Shown here piece after piece: positions 6,058-7,435 of a DNA stretch of 7,435 nucleotides (its first letter is position 1; every line of letters begins with the position of its first letter). Made by a program: the position numbers and the translations under genes. The stretch lies in NCBI GenBank assembly GCA_036276235.1, contig DATBDZ010000294.1, positions 1 through 7,435 on the forward strand, in the 5' to 3' direction. Under the pieces are notes generated by a model. That model worked only from the letters and a program-made list of their open reading frames with translations. It was not told the origin of the DNA and did no database searches. Origin of the DNA: JANWHF01 sp036276235. GTDB lineage: Bacteria; Planctomycetota; Phycisphaerae; Tepidisphaerales; Tepidisphaeraceae.

Positions 6058-7435
6058 GTCCGTCACGGCCATTTATTCTTCGGCCGGTCGCGACGGTTTT
6101 GCTGATGGTGGCTATCCTGCTTGTGGGAGCCGTCGCCTATCGGCAACTCCCGGTTTCGGCGCTGCCGCAGATCGATTACCCAACGATTCAGGTCCTCACC
6201 TTCTATCCCGGCGCGAGCCCGGATGTGATGGCATCTGCCGTCACCGCGCCGCTGGAGCGCCAGTTTGGCCAAGTCCCCGGCCTCAGCCAGATGACCTCCA
6301 GCAGCTCCGAGGGTTGTTCGGTCATCACGCTGCAATTCACGCTCGAGCTGAACATCGACATCGCCGAGCAGGAAGTGCAGGCGGCAATTAACGCCTCCGG
6401 CTCGTATCTCCCTCGCGATCTGCCCAATCCTCCGGTCTACAGCAAGATCAACCCGGCCGATGCGCCGATTCTGACGCTGGCGCTGACTTCGAAGACATTG
6501 CCGCTGGAAAAGGTGGAGGACCTGGCCGACACGCGCATGGCGCAGAAAATCTCGCAGTTGCCGGGCGTCGGCTTAGTGAGCATCAGCGGCGGGCAAAAGC
6601 CGGCGGTGCGCATCCAGGCTAATCCATCGCTGCTGGCATCGGTCGGCATGAACATGGAAGACCTGCGCACGACGATTGCCGCGCAGAACGTCAATCAGGC
6701 GAAGGGAAGCTTTGACGGCAAACGCCTCGCCTACACCATCGGCGCCAACGATCAGCTTCTATCGAGCGATCAGTACAAGCCGCTGATCATCGCCTATCGC
6801 AATGGCGCGCCGATCAAGCTTTCGGATGTGGCCAATGTCACCGACAGCTCCGAAAACGTGAAGCTGGCGGCGTGGATGAATGACGCCCCCGCCGTCATCG
6901 TCAACATCCAGCGCCAACCGGGCGCCAACATCATCGAAGTCGTCGATCGCGTAAAAAAGCTCCTGCCGCAGCTTAAGGGTTCGCTGCCGGCAACGATCGC
7001 GATCTCAACGCTCACCGACCGCACGCTCACCATTCGCGCCTCGGTGAACGACGTGCAGTTTGAGTTGCTGCTCACCGTGGCGCTGGTCGTCATGGTGATC
7101 TTCCTGTTCTTGCGCAATCTGGCGGCCACGGTCATCCCCAGCATCGCGGTGCCGCTCTCGCTGGTCGGCACCTTCGGCGTGATGTACATGCTCGGGTACA
7201 GCCTCAACAACCTCTCGCTGATGGCGCTGACGATTTCCACCGGCTTCGTCGTCGACGACGCGATCGTGATGATCGAGAACATCGACCGCTACATCGAGCA
7301 GGGGGAATCGCCGCTGCAGGCCGCGCTCAAAGGCTCCGAGCAGATCGGCTTCACCATCGTGTCCTTGACGGTCTCGCTGATCGCCGTGCTGATCCCGCTG
7401 CTCTTCATGGGCGATATTGTGGGCCGCCTGTTCCG
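6054..7435 (+). CDS. mdtB: RND efflux transporter permease, MdtB-like (5' part only)
   Basis: This is the first 460 residues of a proton-driven RND multidrug exporter, whose family is normally about 1030-1050 aa. The frame stays open to the window edge. TM1 lies at about residues 9-28 (PVATVLLMVAILLVGAVAYR), followed by the family signature LPVSALPQIDYPTIQV and YPGASPDVM. Next come the periplasmic porter subdomains (about 30-335), including TAPLERQFGQVPGL, AEQEVQAAINAS and LPGVGLVSISGGQKPAVRI. TM2 starts near F336, and TM4 carries the proton-relay pair D401-D402 in GFVVDDAIVMIENIDRYIEQG. ALKGSEQIGFTIVSLTVSLIAVLIPLLFMGDIVGRLF leads into TM5/TM6. The order and wording of motifs resemble E. coli MdtB more than AcrB, although MdtC and MuxB/C are close relatives. 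A second permease (mdtC-like) and an outer-membrane factor would be expected downstream, outside the window. It is coupled to the adaptor by ATGA. Confidence 0.95.
   Translation, partial: MSPSRPFILRPVATVLLMVAILLVGAVAYRQLPVSALPQIDYPTIQVLTFYPGASPDVMASAVTAPLERQFGQVPGLSQMTSSSSEGCSVITLQFTLELNIDIAEQEVQAAINASGSYLPRDLPNPPVYSKINPADAPILTLALTSKTLPLEKVEDLADTRMAQKISQLPGVGLVSISGGQKPAVRIQANPSLLASVGMNMEDLRTTIAAQNVNQAKGSFDGKRLAYTIGANDQLLSSDQYKPLIIAYRNGAPIKLSDVANVTDSSENVKLAAWMNDAPAVIVNIQRQPGANIIEVVDRVKKLLPQLKGSLPATIAISTLTDRTLTIRASVNDVQFELLLTVALVVMVIFLFLRNLAATVIPSIAVPLSLVGTFGVMYMLGYSLNNLSLMALTISTGFVVDDAIVMIENIDRYIEQGESPLQAALKGSEQIGFTIVSLTVSLIAVLIPLLFMGDIVGRLF

Noticed and set aside
6794..7282. 162-codon minus-strand frame within the RND permease
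   Set aside because: The plus strand here encodes unmistakable RND transmembrane and porter motifs, so this is a shadow frame.

Overview
The window looks like chromosomal DNA of a GC-rich, Gram-negative, probably free-living bacterium. A PQQ-type beta-propeller protein, a giant Reg_prop/Y_Y_Y sensor kinase with a NarL-type regulator, an MdtAB-like RND pump and a hexamer-based intergenic repeat together suggest Acidobacteriota, Verrucomicrobiota or Planctomycetota. This is inference: no rRNA or other marker gene is present.

Layout: (1) 1-701, + strand: the C-terminal part of a PQQ-like beta-propeller protein. (2) 702-876: a convergent intergenic gap filled by a long imperfect inverted repeat built of degenerate hexamers. 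(3) 877-4529, - strand: a two-gene two-component operon. A 1003-aa periplasmic double-propeller sensor histidine kinase comes first and a 214-aa LuxR/NarL response regulator second, joined by a 4-bp ATGA overlap. (4) 4530-4734: a divergent regulatory gap with a perfect 18-bp palindrome, an additional half-site 22 bp away, and a -10-like hexamer close to each start codon. (5) 4735-7435, + strand: an RND efflux operon with an MdtA-like adaptor, ATGA-coupled to an MdtB-like permease that runs off the end of the window.

Working model (inference): the propeller sensor detects an unknown ligand in the periplasm and phosphorylates the response regulator. The regulator binds the palindrome and controls its own operon, the divergent efflux operon, or both. 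This would resemble the BaeSR-MdtABC pairing of enterobacteria but with an unrelated sensor architecture. The components belong to known families. The parts that look least described are the phase-locked hexamer inverted repeat, the putative operator, and the pairing of a two-propeller sensor with an RND pump.
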